This document shows positions 26,001-36,318 of a stretch of DNA of 64,000 nt, in pieces; the first letter of the stretch is position 1; every line of letters begins with the position of its first letter. The DNA is from Platynereis dumerilii (lineage: Eukaryota; Annelida; Polychaeta; Phyllodocida; Nereididae), in NCBI GenBank assembly GCA_026936325.1, contig JAPTHN010000001.1, forward strand, positions 95,433,859 through 95,497,858, read 5' to 3'. The notes under the pieces were generated by a model. It worked only from the letters and a program-made list of their open reading frames with translations. It was not told where the DNA came from and did not search any database. A program made the position numbers and the translations under genes.

Positions 26001-26881
26001 AGGTATATGTTTTTGATATGTAATGTAATAAGTCATAAACGCATGGAGCTCCTTGCAGATTGCCGGTCCATTGGAAAAGTTAATTTTCTTATTTCAAACT
26101 TGAAAACTGGCCTGCCACATTATTGATAGTTTTCTGTTGGTCTCCTAATCTTCTTATATTTGATGAAGTACCTTTAATTAGTCTGTAAAATGTCACCTAT
26201 GCTGCTAGATATGATAAGCTGCGAATCAACTGATTCACCATAACTGACACAAACAAAACATTTTTAAGCCAGTGATATTACACGACAAAGTTAAATGTTA
26301 ATTTTGAACCTGTTTGGACCTCCAATCTGCAAAGAGCTATAATACCAGTGATATTGACTCAGGTAAGAAAAATCCATTCATCAGTATAGAACCAGACTGC
26401 TTCTTTTCCCATCCTTTTATTTAGCCTATCACTATTTAAAACAATTACAATTATTTAAATAACTGGATGCTCCCTCTTTTGATGTAAAGTATGTTCCCTA
26501 GGGTAAGTCCTTTCTCCATCCATTTATTTATTCACAACAATTAAAATTTCACAACAATTTAAATTATCAGAATAATTGGATGATCCCACTAATGAAACAC
26601 GGCATGCTCCCTAGGATGAGTTGAAAACTATGGTGGAGGCTTTTGATCAGAGGGACAGGTACCTGTGCAGTCTGGCCATTCATTGTATCATCTCATTAGT
26701 GCACCAACCCTTTGACAGCTGATCATATTCAATGATACACAAAACTACAGCAAATTAAAATGTTTATGAAAAAATATATATTAGGCCTACTGCTGGCCAT
26801 ATTTGGAAGTTCCAGTTTTCCAAATTCTTATTTTCTATTCCTTTTTCCAGGGGTTACGTTGTCAATGAAGTGCCATACTAA
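17065..26881 (+). CDS. CAP-superfamily secreted protein, copy A (complete, 211 aa)
   Basis: Seven exons: 17065-17168, 17531-17553, 18579-18709, 21980-22056, 24445-24616, 25876-25973 and 26851-26881. All have GT/AG borders and matching phases, and together give 211 residues. Residues 1-18 are a signal peptide (MKFLALLLCVGLVACAEA). The CAP/SCP/PR-1 domain covers about 62-199: LDQINLRR (66-73), TWNNSLAQRALEYAETC (87-103), IGQNIF (118-123), WFSQ (145-148), YCGDYLQIVWRNTTQVGCA (163-181) and EVICNFSP (194-201). Conserved cysteines suggest disulphides and export. The cavity tetrad seen in GAPR-1 (His54, Glu65, Glu86, His103) is absent: no His between Cys103 and Gly119, Gln120, Gln148 and Asp166 instead. 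Residues 19-61 form a linker without a recognised domain. Function unknown; venom, mucus or immune roles are known for relatives. Confidence 0.92.
19041..20020. mobile_element. Element with GTTATNCCATG ends and internal hairpins, copy 1
   Basis: Begins GAGGTTATATCATGGGTGGG and ends near GACATGGGATAAAGGG. An inverted relative lies at 31078-32600. Two hairpins sit at the left (19072-19155 and 19159-19299). Located in intron 3 of CAP copy A, non-coding; borders approximate. Confidence 0.55.
19159..19299. repeat. Near-perfect 140-bp palindrome
   Basis: GGTTATCCCATGGCTGGGT at one end pairs with ACCCAGCCATGGTATAACC at the other; inside, CAGTATTTCCCTGATATTGTC pairs with its complement. The tip is GAGACCCGAAGGGTCGAG. 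A weaker version with tip GAGACCCAAAGGGTC lies just to the left (19072-19155). Confidence 0.85.
20120..20260. repeat. A/T homopolymer-rich palindromic stretch
   Basis: Runs of A8-T8 type with TTTTTTTCCAAAAATTTTTT. It gives rise to several overlapping spurious reading frames on both strands. No gene. Confidence 0.6.
20290..20312. repeat. Solo end of the CAGATGATTTCATATTTG family
   Basis: Same terminal sequence as the elements at 21068 and 22220, preceded by TA; no matching right end is evident. Confidence 0.55.
20451..20513. repeat. Hairpin with GGCCTTCGGCC tip
   Basis: GTGTATAAGGAAAACTATTT pairs with AAATAGTTTTCACTTACAC around CCTCGGCCTTCGGCCTCG. Confidence 0.75.
21068..21954. mobile_element. 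TIR element CAGATGATTTCATATTTG, copy 1
   Basis: CAGATGATTTCATATTTGTA at the left, TACAAATATGAAATCATCTG at the right, TA on both sides (21066-21067, 21955-21956). 887 bases, non-coding. Its right end is 25 bases from exon 4 of CAP copy A, so part of the intron 3 acceptor region may lie within it. It aligns in direct orientation with the copy at 22220. Confidence 0.88.
21538..21612 (-). repeat. tRNA-like segment inside TIR copy 1
   Basis: The minus strand reads GGGGCTCAGCTCAGGCGG, then CCGGGGTCCCTGATCTGATTCC-like bases, resembling the A and B boxes of a tRNA-derived SINE head. A matching segment sits in copy 2 (23145-23222). Confidence 0.4.
22220..23553. mobile_element. TIR element CAGATGATTTCATATTTG, copy 2
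   Basis: Same ends and TA flanks (22218-22219, 23554-23555). 1334 bases because it contains a fuller nested element (about 22624-23100), which itself holds the 109-bp palindrome at 22893-23001. Without that insert it matches copy 1 in length. It starts about 163 bases after exon 4 of CAP copy A. Confidence 0.88.
22893..23001. mobile_element. 109-bp G+C-rich palindromic element, copy 1
   Basis: Starts CCCTATCAGCGTGCCTCGG and ends CCGAGGCACGCTGACAGGG, the two halves being inverted repeats rich in CGTCGGG. Another copy of exactly the same length lies at 36687-36795. Strongly G+C-rich in A+T-rich surroundings. Confidence 0.8.
26047..26338. mobile_element. MITE with AGCTCTTTGCAGAT ends, copy 2
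   Basis: AGCTCCTTGCAGAT at the left, ATCTGCAAAGAGCT at the right; inverted relative to the copy at 14472-14770. Lies in the last intron of CAP copy A, 75 bases after exon 6. Confidence 0.8.
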
Positions 26882-26967
26882 CACTGACGCCAGTACTGTA
26901 CTGACAAGGAGGAAAATATTTAATTGTATAATGAGATATATATGTATAATACATGAGTCACTGAAGA

Positions 26968-26973
26968 AATAAA
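26968..26973 (+). terminator. Polyadenylation signal of CAP copy A
   Basis: AATAAA, 87 bases past the stop codon. Confidence 0.6.
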
Positions 26974-27119
26974 ATATTTGATGCCCTTAAATATTGTATT
27001 TTTATCTATTGTTTTTGTTTATGCAAGAGACAACGCAGCAGAGCTCAATGGTTAACATAGAAATTATATTTTAAACATGTTCTCCTATAAGAAACGGAAT
27101 AAAATACATGATGGGTGAT

Positions 27120-27295
27120 TAGAGATTTACGTCCTGTATTAATGCACTACGGCAGGAGGACACGACAGTAAGGTCATTGATGATTGAAATAGCCATGCGG
27201 CATAGATCGAAGTGACCCGACAAGTGCTGGATTTGAACCCGGGACCCAGTGATCAACCGCCCAGCATGCTACCACTGACCTAACATCCTCCCTAG
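27120..27295 (-). mobile_element. tRNA-derived SINE
   Basis: On the minus strand GGTCAGTGGTAGCATGCTGG resembles a tRNA A box and GGGTTCAAATCC a B box. The tail ends AATACAGGACGTAAA, shared with the SINE at 46855-47055. Lies between the polyadenylation signals of the convergent CAP-A and enolase-superfamily genes. Confidence 0.75.
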
Positions 27296-27650
27296 GGTGC
27301 ACCAGCTCCCCCTGTATCTTCAAAACTTAATGCAGTTTTGCGGCATTGTTCCTTTATGTCATAAAAGAAAACCTGCAAAATTTTAGGAAAAATTTCCCAT
27401 GTTTAAGGGTGGCACCTCAGCCTTGAAATTTGAGAATTAGGTGAAATTTTGGCAGTAATATTTTCAATTATTATGTTGTTGATTTATGAATGAAGCAGTT
27501 GGATTTCTTAGAATAAGATATTTAATTTGAATACCAATATCAATGGTTTCCGTTGAGGAGAAGTCATGTTTGTGTGATAATATTTTCTTTTTGATCTAGT
27601 GAAATGTAATTAAAAAAAGTAACACTGTCTAAGTAAATGTGTAAATATTT

Positions 27651-27656
27651 TTTATT
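27651..27656 (-). terminator. Polyadenylation signal of the enolase-superfamily gene
   Basis: AATAAA on the minus strand, 89 bases past the stop codon at 27745. Confidence 0.55.
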
Positions 27657-27744
27657 TGCCAGACAAGTCACTGGCTCTGCAGGACACATATTACTAATAG
27701 CATATAGGGCCTATATGTATTAATTTTTATTACTTCATTTGTTA

Positions 27745-30700
27745 CTAAAGTTGGAAAACAGGATTTCCCAGGGCTTCATAAATTGGGGTTACTCCTAGTC
27801 CTGGCAGTTTTGAGGCTTGCATAAACCCATTCTCCCTCTCAGGGGCCCCAGTGGCATTCCTCACTGTGTTATAGCTGTTGAAGTCTGTGCATAGAAATCT
27901 GAAAAATATTAGGACACATGTTTCTCAATTTATATTAAATGTATGCTTATTTTACGAATTCTGTACAACTTAAAGAAAACAAATGTCAATTATATCAAAA
28001 TAATGCATTGATTACACTTTATGAAGACAACTAGATGTTCTCAACACTGTAAAATTTGAAAACTGAGTTGATGCAATAATTTGAGCTGTCTGAGAATGTT
28101 AATAATTTTCAAGCTATGATAGCTCAATCCTATAAGTTGTCAAGGTATGATAGCTCAATGCTGTAAGTTGTCCAAACGACTCATAACATTAAGCTGTGAA
28201 AACATGAAAGCTTCAGTTGTTGCAGACAGCTTGACATCTCAGTCATGCCACATATAGCGCCATCTATAACAAGCACTTCTCATAAGACTGCATTTAGTTT
28301 TAAATAATTATTTACTTACAAGAAAAAATAACATTTATATAACACTATCCCAGAGAAAAAATGAGTAGCACACCACTTTAGCTGGTTACTTTTTTATTTT
28401 TATCTCTCTTTAATTAATTTGTGGGAGTAATTAGATGCATGCTTTCACACATCAACCAACATTTCCAAGTCAGAGTGTGTTCAAATATAGGCTTCTAGCA
28501 CTGTATACCAACTGAGATGAGCCACAGGCCATTGGGATTTATTCACAAGAAATTAATTCTTAAATCTCCTTGTGATGCAATGGTCTTTGTTGAATGCATC
28601 TTGGGCCTGTCCATGATGTGCTGAAATGAGGCATACTGGATCAGGTGGATCCCCTTGAGAGATCAAACAATATTTCGGGATTACAGCCCATGTTCAGAAA
28701 TAACTCTATAAGACAGGTCACACAAATATAAATGAAAAACAACTAAAAATAAGTCAACACAGCTCAAAATTTTGAGTTGTGTCAGCTTGGATCAATAAGT
28801 CAACAAAACTCAATATTTTGAGCTGTAAATCAACACAGCTCATTGTTTTGAGTTTTCTCAGCTTGAATACCTTAGTCAACATAGCTTAGTATTTTGAGCT
28901 ATCTCAGCTCGGTACTTTGAGTTATCTCAGCTTAAAACATTAATCTATGTTAGCTCAATCAACTTGTGCAACCATCTCACTCAATCAATTGAGCTGAATC
29001 AGTGCCTCTGATTTTACAGTGAAGCAATTCCCGCCATCGGGCTGCATCTAAGTGGTTAGATTTCATTCCTATAAGCCCATAACAAGAATATATGGATAAG
29101 CAATCGGGATGGTGTCATGGCCATTGGCCAACATCTCCAGAATACCAAACCAAAACCTCAGGGATTGCTAAGTATAACAAACAATTGCAAAAAAAAGGAT
29201 AGACACTCCGTAGAGATAGTTTAGCAGTCTCTTAAGGTTTGCTCCAAAGCAAAGAATGGTACTGAATATTTGCAAGTCATGTTTCAAGGAATCATTTTAG
29301 TTACCTGAATTTCTCAGGTGTGCTCTGGGCAAAATGAGCAATTGTAGCAGTAGCAATGTCCCCACCCCAGGAATCCTCCAAGTTCATTACTAATCCAATC
29401 TTGATGCACAGATCTCTGGCCTGAAAGACAGAAAACAAATTGTTTTAATTGGCGACATTTCTGTTTGGTTCAACCACATTTTGCAAAATTAATATTATAG
29501 ATTTTGATAAATTCCCTGATATATATGGAAAAACGTGTGGCTGCTTGGGCTCACAAGCTTTTTGACACAGCCGTTTAAGCTAATTTGACTTCTACACTGT
29601 ATTTTATATTTCAGTTTTAAAAAAGTAATGTAATTTCTAACTGAGTCATATTTGGTAGAAGTTTCAATAGACTACTCCCTGTCAAAATGTCAATTCAAAT
29701 GACCGTAAGCATTTCTTAGGAGAAGAGAAGATAAATTCCAAACCTGAGTAGCTTTAGTGAGTCCTCCCAGCTTGCAGATCTTGAGGTTGACAGCATCAGC
29801 AGCATTGTCATGGTGTATCTTCATCAACATGTGCACATCATCAGCCAACTCATCAATAATAAAAGGCAGATCCGTATGTTGTCTCACTCTCAAACATTCT
29901 TCGTAAGTCGGACAAGGCTGTTCTAAGTATATGTCCAAGTCTTTCACAGCATTGGCCAATCGTATCGCTTCATGACTTTGCCAACCTAGAAGTAAATTAT
30001 ATAGTACAGGGCTTTTTCCATTTCCCTGATGGCACATATTCATATAATACTACGTAAGTTGCGTACTATCGTTGTCTGACAAAAATTGACAAATTATCCT
30101 AACTTATTTCCCCTGTAAAATTATGTCATTCTTTGAGCCAGTGTCAGTGTCTGTCCCTGGTAAAACTGTCAGGGTATTCCTTTAGCTTGTGGAGCACATC
30201 TGGACCAAATTTGTAAGAAAATCTGTCAAAAGCTATATATAATTTGTATATAATATATAATTAAATAACTTTACTTAGGAAAATATGCTGCTTTAGGAAA
30301 ATATTTATCAACTTTCGAAAAAAACGTTTTTTTAACATCCATTGTTATATTTACCACAATTAGCATCACAAATGAGGACATCGGAGGGATCCAAGGCTTC
30401 TCTGGTTCTTCGTATACTTTCAATGTCTTCATTGACATTTCCTCCTAGTTTCAGCTGGAATTTCGAGTACCCTTCTTTCTTGTATTTAAGTACATTTCTG
30501 GCAGTTTCCTCTGGAGATTGTTGGCAAATTGTTCTGTAGAGTTGAACTTTTTCGCCATACCTGCCTCCCAGGAGTGTGCAGACGGGCAGTCCACTGGCCT
30601 GAATAAAAAATCATTCTCAAATAATGATAATAATTTCAACAAGTAAAAAAACTGTTATTGTGTAATAACTGTTGAATTGACCATTACATCCACCTTTTAA

Positions 30701-33700
30701 AGATGATTATACCAATCGACACCTCTGTCAGCCAATCTAAATCCCATAGTTTTTGATGTCCACTTATTCATTAAATTATCATGTTTTAGTGTTTGCCTCA
30801 TAGTGAAAGCCAGTCATTCACCATGGGATCAGGAATATGTGTTTACAACTTCGGGTTAATGCCCTCACTTGATAAATCACATGTACCCTCTCTCTTGGTA
30901 AGGGACCGTTCAGAATCTATGACTGGGGGGGTGGGAGTTTGGCTGTAACTTCCCGTCAAAAATTGAAACCCCCCCCCCCTTGAGTTTCATGTGGATTTTT
31001 AGTACCCCACCCTTAGGTTTCACGCATATTTTTAGTACCCCCCCCCCTTCGCCATACAAAGCAATACACACATATATATACTGTTATCCCATGTCTAGCC
31101 AACTTTTGTCCCTCATATACTGAGCTTTTCCCTGGTCAATACAGAATGAGAGAGGGAAATACAACAGAAAGAAACAGGGATATATTTAGTTCAACCAATC
31201 AAGTAATAGATAACGCCCTCGTTTGTGACAATATGCAATATATACGAGGGCTTTAGCCCGAGGATTATTGCATATTGTCACAAACAAGGGTGTTATCTAA
31301 CTTATACCACTAAGTACAAAACAAATTAATTTAAATCCCTTTGTTTGCCTTCAATCCTTCTTGTTTGACAACATTTCATTGCATTTGTTGCACATTCATG
31401 TTCCTCAGTTCATTTGAAGGTTGGCAGCCCTGAAGGCAACAGGTCAGAATTCTTTGTTCTCAGGAAATAATACAATACATTAATTTTGTAGATAGAAAGA
31501 CAGATGGAAAGATAGATAGAAAGATCGATAGATAGATGGAAATAACACAATACATTAATTTCATTGATTAATTCTATAGATAGATATGGATAGACAGATA
31601 GATTGATAGACAGATAGATATATAGATAGATAGGTAGGTCGATAGTGCAGCCATCTCAGCCAAGGTCACTTTGGGGAGGTTGATTATTACAAACGCTTAG
31701 CAAATATTTTTTAAATAATGAAAGATATTTGAAATTTAACAGAAAGCAAGGAGCAGGGGTTCGGGGGCAGTAGCCCCCGAAATAAGAAAAAGCAGGGGTT
31801 CGGGGGCGGCAGCCCCCGAATTAAGAAGAAAAAATAATTCTTTGAGCTTGCCAAATGGGGCCAAAATTGTTGGTCTGCTGCTCCGCTATTTTTTTGCAGC
31901 TTACATATCCCAAATGTACTATTTTATCAAGTGACCTTAAATTTGATCATTATTTCAGATAATGGTATTTATAAAAAAGAGTCAATATAACCTTTTTATT
32001 GAGACCAGTTACACTTGATACAATCTTCCTCCTTGTTTACTGTCTGTGTTGTTCAGTTTTAATCCTTTGTTGGTCAGTTTTGTTTCAGTGTTTCCTTCAA
32101 TTTTGTCAACTTGTAGTCAGCCAAGCATGCAATATCATGGTCAGGTGTAGGAGCTGTGATATGCATTATATCAGAGCGAAATCCTGCCTTCTGATTGGCC
32201 AGAAAAAGCAAACAGTGGTATAAATTCCTTTGGCTAATTAGCCAGCAGGGATATACTGAAAGATAATGAGATTAACAGGGATATACTGGGACTGACTAAT
32301 CAAAAGACAACAGTGCCCCTATATAACAAGCTTATTAGCATGTAGATACCAGCATATTTGCTGATTGTTGTGATTTAAGGCAATTAAGTGCTGCCAATTA
32401 AGAGTATTAATTTTTTTTTGTAGCACAGTTGCATTCATATTAAAACTGTTTTACATTGATACAAAATAAAAGCGGCAGTATATCCCTGGTATAGTCACCC
32501 TCAACCCCGTATATCCCTCGACCCTTCTTATACTGGATCTTGGGTGACTATACCAGGGATATACTGCCTCCACCCATGGTATAACCTCATATTATACACG
32601 GCCACACGTGTGGATTCGCGTCATTTCGCGGACTTTTGAGCATAAAAAAGTCCAAATAAAATGAGTTATGCGTGTTTTTTTAACATTTTTTCTTTGTTAA
32701 AATTTCTTACCCCCCTTGGAAGTGTTGTCAAAAATTAATACCCCCCCTTGAAACACGTGTGAAAAGTTAGTACCCCCTCGGCCAAAACTCTCACCACCCC
32801 CCCCCCCAGTCATAAATTCTGAACGGTCCCTTAAAATAACCTATACTAGTCTCTGAATGACCTGCACATATTTTGCTGTAAAACTGATCACTCACCTTTC
32901 CCAAGATATCCCAACAAGCAATGTCAAAGGCAGACTTGACATAGGGGTGGCCTTTCAGCAAATAGTCCATCCGGTCATTGATCTTCTTCAGTTCCAGGGG
33001 ATTTTCTCCTATCATTTCAGGAGCCAGTTCCTTCAGGCCCTCTCTTGCCCCTTTGGAAAATGCTGGTAAGTATGCATTGCCTATGGTGCAGGCCTAAATG
33101 TGAATATCAAGTAAAAAAGAAAACGATTTACTTCAGGTAAGAGGCCATGCAATCACAGAAATAAATTTACTATAGGCCTGTATAACTTACACTCTTGATC
33201 AAAATGCTGGAATAATTTGGATTTTCAAGGTGTCAGGATTTCAAAGTTATAAAATTGGTGATTGAATGCGTGGAATTGCAGATTTTTTCCTCAGACATAA
33301 GATTTATGTATAAATGATATCATAAACCATTTTTAGGTGCTGAGAATTATTTGAAAAATTTTGTTGGGTGACCTGAAAAAATTAATCATTTTTAGTAAAA
33401 TATCATCAAAAATCACACAGTGGCTCAACAACACAGACATAACATTTCGACATACCAAAAAATGCCAACTTAATCTTGATGAGTACAACCAATAAACATA
33501 ACAATATCATGTTGAATGTCACATTCGTGACCTCAGCCTTCACTTAACTTGACATGGAGTCCGCCAACCTGTTTTTTGGTTCTTTTTGACTGATATGGCC
33601 ATTCTTCAGTGAAAGCCACTTGCACCTGGTCCAGAGTAGTTGGCTGGACCTCCATCTTGTGTGCAGAATGATCAAAGATGTGGCTTAGATGTCCCTATAA

Positions 33701-35280
33701 TGTTATTTAGGTTCATATCAGGTGAAGTTGCAAATAACGACAAATTCGCAATTTTCTCAATTTTCAAGGTTTAGAAGGATTTATGGTGCCCTACAAGCTT
33801 GAGCATTGCCATAAATAAATAAAATGTTTCAACTGAAGTGTTCTCTACACTGAGGTATCATTTCCTCTTCCAACAAGTGTACACACTTGATAAAAATGTT
33901 GGAATATTTTGAGAATTTTTCTAGTAAATTCCATTTCAGTCAATATATCCTAGCACATGTTTCTCAGAGCTTATGGAGAAATTTTTGTGTGATGGGAAGG
34001 TGGCCAGATACTGTCCGAAAACTGCCTCATGGTCACTAGGGCTCAAGGTGGCGGTTTAATGCTTGTTTTGTGCGTCATCCATTATGACGGAAATTTGTGT
34101 TTGGTAGCGTGGTATAGAAACGTCCCGGCAGTCTCCTTTCTAAGTTTGCAGGAAAAGGAAATGGTACCTCAGTGTAGAGAACACTTCAGTTGAAACATTT
34201 CATTCATTTATGGCAATGCACAAGCTTGTAGGGCACCATAAATCCTTGAAAATAGAGAATTTGCCGTTATTGGCAACTTCACCTGATACGAACCTAAATA
34301 ACACTATAGGCACATCTTTGACCATTCTACACACAAGATGGAGGTCCAGCCAACTACTCTGAACCACGTGCAAGTGGCTTTCACTGAAGAATGGCCATAT
34401 GGGTCAAAAAGAACCAAAAAACAGGTTGGCGGACACCATGTCAAGTTAAGTGAAAGCTGAGGTCACGAATATGACATTCAACATGATATTGTTATGTGAA
34501 TTTGTTGTACACATCAAGATTAAGTTGGCATTTTTAGGGTATTTCGAAATTTTGTATCTGTGTTGTTGAGCCACTATGCTATTTTTGATGATATTTTACT
34601 AAAAAACACAGGCCCGAACCTGAATGAGGAATTGTCTTAAAATAAAGAATTGTCTTACACTGTACATGTCTATAGTAATACCAATGACATCTAAGACTCT
34701 GGTCTTGTGACAAGCAAGACTCCAGAGACAGATAAGACTCTATAGACTCTTTTAGGCTCCGGCCTGTGCTAAAAATGATCAATTTTTCCGCGTCACCCGA
34801 AGAAATTTTTCAAATAATTCTCAGCAACAAAAAATGGGTTATAATATCATTTATACATGTATCTTATGTCTGAAGAAAAAATCTTTGCAATTCCACACAT
34901 TCAATCACCAATTTTAGAACTTTGAAATCCTGACATCTTAAAAATCCGAATTATTCCAGCATTTTGATCAAGAGGGTATTATGATAATCATTCATGATTG
35001 ATATTGAAAAACAATTAATCCACAATGTCATGTCTATCGGACAAAAAGTATAGGTTTGTACACAAGAAGAGTTACTTTTTCTCCAGAACTTTTCTCAACA
35101 TGAATGACTGTTTTAAAAAATAAGTCATTGTACCTCCCCAACTCCTTTAATGCCACTGTCTGTTTCTATTTCCACCACAGTGCTGTCGAACGTTGAGACG
35201 GATTTTTCAGGTCCGAATTTGAACTCGGCTTCTATCAGAGGAAGGTCAACCTGATAGACCTTGATTTTCTGGATTTTCAT
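27745..35280 (-). CDS. Enolase-superfamily (MR/MLE type) dehydratase or epimerase, 366 aa
   Basis: Six coding exons on the minus strand: 35134-35280, 32896-33093, 30355-30598, 29744-29985, 29305-29420 and 27745-27898, all with GT/AG borders and continuous phase, giving 366 residues, the usual length. The N-terminal capping domain (1-~125) is followed by the barrel: FQLKLGG with Lys165, metal ligands Asp193 (CDAN), Glu218 (LEQP) and Asp241 (IIDE), and Lys265 in NLKICKLGG; the C-terminal part has [10 protein letters not shown] and [10 protein letters not shown]. These residues act in proton abstraction next to a carboxylate bound to Mg2+. From memory the closest characterised relatives are bacterial cis-3-hydroxy-L-proline dehydratases and betaine epimerases; the substrate is not provable here. 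No targeting signal is seen. Exon 2 sits between two large TIR elements. Confidence 0.92.
28745..28990. repeat. Degenerate palindromic minisatellite of AGCTCAAAA/TTTTGAGCT
   Basis: Repeated CAGCTCAAAATTTTGAG-like pieces separated by GTCAACA, drifting in sequence. Related AGCTCAAT pieces begin near 28080. Between the last exon of the enolase-superfamily gene and its intron. Confidence 0.65.
31212..31315. repeat. 104-bp hairpin with GGGCTTTAGCCC tip
   Basis: GATAACGCCCTCGTTTGTG and ACAATATGCAATA pair with TATTGCATATTGTCACAAAC and GGGTGTTATC. The tip CGAGGGCTTTAGCCCGAGG resembles the tips of the hairpins at 19159 and 20451. Confidence 0.8.
31490..31640. repeat. GATA microsatellite, interrupted
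   Basis: Two runs of GATA/GACA units inside the compound TIR element, separated by a repeated AACACAATACATTAATTTC-type segment. Confidence 0.8.
31745..31825. repeat. Direct repeat of a GGGGGC hairpin unit
   Basis: AGCAGGGGTTCGGGGGC, then AGCCCCCGAA, occurs twice in tandem with about 45-base spacing; each half forms a short G/C hairpin. Confidence 0.7.
32455..32600. repeat. Hairpin related to the 19 kb palindromes
   Basis: GGCAGTATATCCCTGGTATA pairs with TATACCAGGGATATACTGCC, followed by CACCCATGGTATAACCTCAT, the same end text as at 19041. Confidence 0.75.
33190..34976. mobile_element. Foldback element CACTCTTGATCAAAATGC, 1.79 kb
   Basis: The two arms, about 700 and 820 bases, are inverted copies of each other. 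Ends: TCTTGATCAAAATGCTGG at the left and CCAGCATTTTGATCAAGAGG at the right, TA on both sides. Matched pairs deep inside include CTACACTGAGGTA with TACCTCAGTGTAG and ATGGAGGTCCAGCCAACTAC with its complement. Near 33890 the loop starts with ACTTGATAAAAATGTTGG, a diverged copy of the terminus. Lies in intron 1 of the enolase-superfamily gene. Confidence 0.9.
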
Positions 35281-35314
35281 GATTCTTCGCTGAAACAATA
35301 TTATATGTAGCACA

Positions 35315-36318
35315 CGAGGGGTGTCCCAAAAGTTCTGACCAATTTTTTTGGCAGACCTTTCTATTTGAAATAGCTAAATGAAATTTTCACAGAATAAATT
35401 TAGGGTATTTGATCATCTATTTTGAAAAAATCAAGACTGTAAGAATTGTTTAAGTTACTGTTCTGTTACCATGGTTACGAGAGGTCAGTGCACCCAGCGC
35501 AGCTCAATTTCTCACATCAAATTCAGCAAATTAACTGTGTTAAAAGTCAGAGAATTTATAGTAAAAAAGCAAATGATTGCAAGAAAGTGTATTTCCTGAT
35601 AAGCTTGTAGTTTATCAAGACATCTTCCATTAGATTATAAACTTTTATTTATATTTCAACCTGATCAGCTGAGGCAATTACCAAAGGCTTTTTCCAGCAG
35701 TTGCCTAATAGCGCTTGAGACGGTTTGGCTGAAACAATCTGATGACAAGAGGCAGTTCTCAAGAACCTTAGGTTCAAAACCCAATCTGGTCTGCTTTAAT
35801 TACCAGCTTTGGCCTTATGTAACTTTGTATGATACCAAAATATATATACCAGTTCAAAAATTAAAGAAATAATAGTCATATGAGAAATGAAGCAGTTGCC
35901 AAATACACTGAAATTCTGCAATTTAGGAACAGCCCAGTTTGGAGGATCCAGGTGATCGCCTCAGCACATGGATTAAACTGATTTACAGTGACTTTAAATG
36001 TAAATGAAAAAACTTTGAGATACTATTAGGTTTCCAGATAACATTTTTGATGATCATCCATTGCATATGTACAGTAAATTCCTAGGTTATTTACAAGCCT
36101 AGACACTTCGATTTGGCCATAAATATTGAGCTGCGCTGGGTGCACTGACCTTCTGTTTCCATGGCAACAGAAAAGTTATTTTAAATGCTCGAACAGGTAC
36201 CATATTTTCAGAATTGATAGTGAAATACCCGAAATTTATTCTGTGAAAATTTCATACAGCTACTTCAAATAGAAGGGTCTGCAAAAAAAATTGGTCAGAA
36301 CTTTTGGGACACCCCTCG
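35315..36318. mobile_element. TIR element CGAGGGGTGTCCCAAAAG, 1.0 kb
   Basis: CGAGGGGTGTCCCAAAAGTT at the left, AACTTTTGGGACACCCCTCG at the right, followed by TA. 1004 bases. Both arms carry X-box-like palindromes (35465-35478, 36155-36168). The left end is only 25 bases upstream (minus strand) of the acceptor of the first coding exon of the enolase-superfamily gene. Confidence 0.88.

Larger units (their letters stand above)
30901..32831. mobile_element. TIR element AGGGACCGTTCAGAAT, 1.93 kb, compound
   Basis: AGGGACCGTTCAGAATCTAT at the left, ATTCTGAACGGTCCCT at the right, TA on both sides (30899-30900, 32832-32833). Both ends adjoin runs of G or C (GGGGGGG/CCCCCCCC) and copies of GGGGTACTAA-like text. 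Related ends occur at 21466, 22624 and 23090. Inside lies an inverted relative of the element at 19041 (31078-32600). The right end is 64 bases from exon 2 of the enolase-superfamily gene. Confidence 0.8.
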
